Assembly: GCA_040905025.1 (NCBI GenBank)
Contig: JBBDSJ010000060.1
Coordinates: 1-7,188 of the forward strand
Direction: 5' to 3'
Source of the DNA: JBBDSJ01 sp040905025
Lineage (GTDB): Bacteria; Pseudomonadota; Gammaproteobacteria; Methylohalomonadales; Methylohalomonadaceae
DNA length: 7,188 nucleotides
Position 1 is the stretch's first letter; each line of letters opens with the position of its first letter. The notes beneath the pieces are model-generated. The model saw only the letters and a program-made list of their open reading frames with translations. It was not told where the DNA came from and did no database searches. A program made the translations under genes and the position numbers. Shown here in pieces: positions 5,444 through 7,188 of this stretch.

Positions 5444-5449
5444 TATAGT
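5444..5449 (+). promoter_or_regulatory. Possible -10 box for the TauE/dioxygenase operon
   Basis: TATAGT matches five of six bases of the -10 consensus and would start transcription about 17 bases before the ATG at 5473, giving a very short leader. The -35 region would fall at 5421-5426, at the edge of the operator, and matches poorly. TATATA at 5420-5425 is an alternative -10 that overlaps the operator directly. Confidence 0.3.
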
Positions 5450-5472
5450 TCAGCATAGAGAAAATTTCAGGT

Positions 5473-6297
5473 ATGGCGATAATTTTCGGCGTTCTGGTGG
5501 GTTTGGCACTGGGCCTGACGGGTGGTGGTGGCTCGATCCTCGCCGTGCCGTTGCTGGTTTATGGCCTCGGTATTGAGCCAAAGAATGCTGTGGTTCTGTC
5601 ACTGGCAGTGGTCGGTTCGACTGCGTTGTTGGGTACCGTCGGTGCCTGGCGTCAGCATCTGCTTGAGAAGCGGGCCGCATTGATTTTTGCCGCCGGCGGA
5701 GTATTGGCGGCACCGTTCGGTGTCATGCTCGGCGATCAGTTTGCCGACAGTGTATTGATTCTGGCCTTTGCGGTATTGATGCTTGCTGTCGCAACCAGGA
5801 TGTTGATCAATGCACTTAAACATCCGGATGAGGCAAAGGTCGTGCGCGGCGATTTTGCTACGGGCAGTGAGCTGGATATGGGCACGGTATGCCAGTACAG
5901 TCATGATGGCCGCTTGCGCATGACGGCGCCGTGCGGATTTGTACTGGTTCTTCTGGGTTTGCTGACGGGCGTGCTATCCGGTCTGTTCGGTGTCGGCGGC
6001 GGATTTCTGATCGTGCCAGCATTAATGCTGGTCACGCAAATGGGTATTCATCGCGCGGTAGCAACGTCACTACTGGTGATTACGCTGATTGGCTTGACCG
6101 CTATGGCTTCAACGTTATTCAGTGCGCGCTCGATTGACTGGTTGCTGGCAAGTCTGTTTCTGGCTGGCGGGCTTGGCGGCATGTTGCTTGGGCGGCGGCT
6201 GGCGCAGCGTCTGGCGGGTCCGGCATTGCAAACGGTATTTGCAATCATCATTGTCGCTGTTGCCGGTTACATGCTGGTTAATGAAATAGTCGCGTAA
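5473..6297 (+). CDS. TauE/SafE-family membrane anion exporter (probable sulfite exporter)
   Basis: The 274-residue integral membrane protein has the internal duplication of the TauE/SafE family. GLALGLTGGGGSILAVPLLV (about 10-29) near the N-terminus is mirrored by GVLSGLFGVGGGFLIVPALM (about 166-185) in the second half. About seven or eight hydrophobic segments are visible. A polar loop of about 35 residues (116-150) separates the halves; Cys140 lies in it and Cys154 just after. Family members export organic or inorganic sulfur anions such as sulfite or sulfoacetate. The next gene makes sulfite, so sulfite export is the best guess. The start ATG is the only one available after an in-frame TAG 27 bases upstream; its ribosome-binding site is weak (GAGA at long spacing). 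The downstream gene begins 17 bases after the stop. Divergence from the YeeE/YedE pair over a shared operator suggests joint control. Confidence 0.87.
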   Translation: MAIIFGVLVGLALGLTGGGGSILAVPLLVYGLGIEPKNAVVLSLAVVGSTALLGTVGAWRQHLLEKRAALIFAAGGVLAAPFGVMLGDQFADSVLILAFAVLMLAVATRMLINALKHPDEAKVVRGDFATGSELDMGTVCQYSHDGRLRMTAPCGFVLVLLGLLTGVLSGLFGVGGGFLIVPALMLVTQMGIHRAVATSLLVITLIGLTAMASTLFSARSIDWLLASLFLAGGLGGMLLGRRLAQRLAGPALQTVFAIIIVAVAGYMLVNEIVA

Positions 6298-6314
6298 TCC
6301 GGAGGAATCAAATC

Positions 6315-7010
6315 ATGTTGTTAAGACAGCTATTCGATCATACTTCAAGCACATACACCTATATTCTGGCGTCAGCACCGGGTCGTGAAGGCTTGATCAT
6401 TGATCCGGTCCGCGAACAGTTACAGACTTATTTGACAGTAATTGAACAGCTCAATCTAAAACTGGTACGCGCCATTGACACCCATACGCATGCCGACCAT
6501 GTCACGGCACTGGGCGGTCTGCGCGATGCTACCGGTTGTATCACGCTGATGGGCAAATACAGCAGGGCAGAATGTGTATCCGAATTCGTTGACGAGGATG
6601 ATATTGTCAATGTCGACGGTATCAGACTGAAAAGCCTGTACACGCCCGGTCATACGAATGAATCATTCAGTTTCTTGCTGGAGCAGGGCGGTCCTGCCAT
6701 GGTGTTTACCGGTGATGTGTTATTAATCCGTGGCAGCGGCCGTACCGATTTTCAGGGCGGTGACCCGCATCGTTCCTATGATTCAATCGTCAACAAGCTG
6801 TTTAAGCTGGGCGACGACACACTTGTTTATCCGGCGCATGACTACAAGGGCTGGACAGTCTCCAGCATCGGTGAAGAAAAAAACCATAATCCACGTCTGG
6901 CGGGCAAGTCCGAACAGGAGTATGTCGAGGTCATGAATAACCTGAACTTGCCGGATCCGAAAATGATGGATGAGGCGGTACCTGCCAATCTGGCTTGTGG
7001 CAAAGGCTGA
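6315..7010 (+). CDS. ETHE1-type persulfide dioxygenase (metallo-beta-lactamase fold)
   Basis: This 231-residue cytoplasmic enzyme is predicted to oxidise glutathione persulfide with O2 to glutathione and sulfite, using one iron. HTHADH (57-62), His113 in TPGHT, Asp134 in FTGD and His175 in YPAHDY form the metallo-beta-lactamase metal ligands. The persulfide dioxygenase subgroup is shown by QLFDHTSSTYTY near the start, LLIRGSGRTDFQGGD (136-150), YPAHDYKGWTVSSIGEE (172-188), NPRL (192-195) and the C-terminal LNLPDPK...AVPANLACG. Length and end match compact bacterial ETHE1 relatives, and no rhodanese domain is fused. The usual GCGRTDFQ reads GSGRTDFQ here (Ser141). A strong GGAGGA lies nine bases before the ATG, directly after the TauE stop, so the two genes form an operon. 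Glyoxalase II is less likely given the GRTDFQ and AHDYKG motifs. Confidence 0.93.
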   Translation: MLLRQLFDHTSSTYTYILASAPGREGLIIDPVREQLQTYLTVIEQLNLKLVRAIDTHTHADHVTALGGLRDATGCITLMGKYSRAECVSEFVDEDDIVNVDGIRLKSLYTPGHTNESFSFLLEQGGPAMVFTGDVLLIRGSGRTDFQGGDPHRSYDSIVNKLFKLGDDTLVYPAHDYKGWTVSSIGEEKNHNPRLAGKSEQEYVEVMNNLNLPDPKMMDEAVPANLACGKG

Positions 7011-7015
7011 GTGTT

Positions 7016-7188
7016 TTATTGATTCATCGGCTCATTGGCCCAGGCATCAACAAAACCGTCGCGGTTCGGCATCTGTATTTCCAGCAGGCTGGCTTTATTG
7101 ACCAGCGCATCTTCAGTGATCAGATCATTCAGAAACAATACATAACCGGTCAGCGCATAAACTTCATCAGCGCTTAACGAACCCGGTG
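7016..7188 (-). CDS. c-type cytochrome, C-terminal fragment (SoxD/SorB-like)
   Basis: The minus strand from 7188 to the TAA at 7018-7016 is open for 56 residues, and its start lies beyond the right edge. The visible part contains LSADEVYALTGYVLFLNDLI followed by a short charged loop and then IQMPNRDGFV. This pattern (a final cytochrome c helix, then MPNRDGF) is familiar from the cytochrome subunits of sulfane/sulfite dehydrogenases such as SoxD and SorB. The methionine may be a haem ligand, but the CxxCH haem site is outside the window. Such proteins pass electrons from periplasmic sulfite or sulfane oxidation to the respiratory chain. It converges on the dioxygenase with five bases between the stops. 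The cytochrome class is fairly sure; the precise subunit is a guess from motif memory. Confidence 0.6.
   Translation of the reverse strand, partial: PGSLSADEVYALTGYVLFLNDLITEDALVNKASLLEIQMPNRDGFVDAWANEPMNQ

Overview
The window looks like chromosomal DNA of a gammaproteobacterium-like, sulfur-metabolising bacterium. This rests on the PrmB sequence, a Flp-type pilin of a kind familiar from proteobacteria, and a persulfide/thiosulfate gene set next to the tail of a Sox/Sor-type cytochrome c. The species cannot be fixed from the sequence. I saw no tRNA, rRNA, CRISPR array or insertion sequence.

Layout. (1) 1-1221, minus strand: a Tad/Flp pilus locus. A short Flp-type pilin comes first, then a 208-base spacer with two hairpins, then the N-terminal 251 residues of a TadG-like (Tad-domain) protein that runs off the left edge. 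(2) 1222-1563: a 342-base divergent intergenic region with several small palindromes and weak promoter matches. (3) 1564-4094, plus strand: a GAF + HD-GYP cyclic-di-GMP phosphodiesterase-type protein, joined by an ATGA overlap to prmB, the ribosomal protein L3 glutamine methyltransferase. (4) 4095-7010: a sulfane-sulfur module. It holds a CsoR/CstR-family repressor (+), two half-size YeeE/YedE membrane subunits (-, overlapping TAATG), and, divergent from these, a TauE/SafE anion exporter followed closely by an ETHE1-type persulfide dioxygenase (+). (5) 7016-7188, minus strand: the last 56 residues of a c-type cytochrome resembling SoxD/SorB, convergent with the dioxygenase.

How it may work together. 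The sulfur module reads as a persulfide-responsive regulon. YeeE/YedE would bring thiosulfate or sulfane sulfur in, the dioxygenase would oxidise glutathione persulfide to sulfite, and TauE/SafE would export sulfite; a periplasmic cytochrome-linked enzyme could oxidise it further. An 18-bp CsoR/CstR-like inverted repeat (TATACCC-N4-GGGTATA) lies in the divergent promoter region of the transport and oxidation genes. A related 18-bp element overlaps an extended -10 promoter in front of the repressor gene, which suggests autoregulation. The repressor keeps the first conserved cysteine of the family but lacks the usual copper ligands; its other cysteines are in shifted positions. That makes it the most interesting protein in the window. 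Functional statements here are inferences from family membership and gene order.
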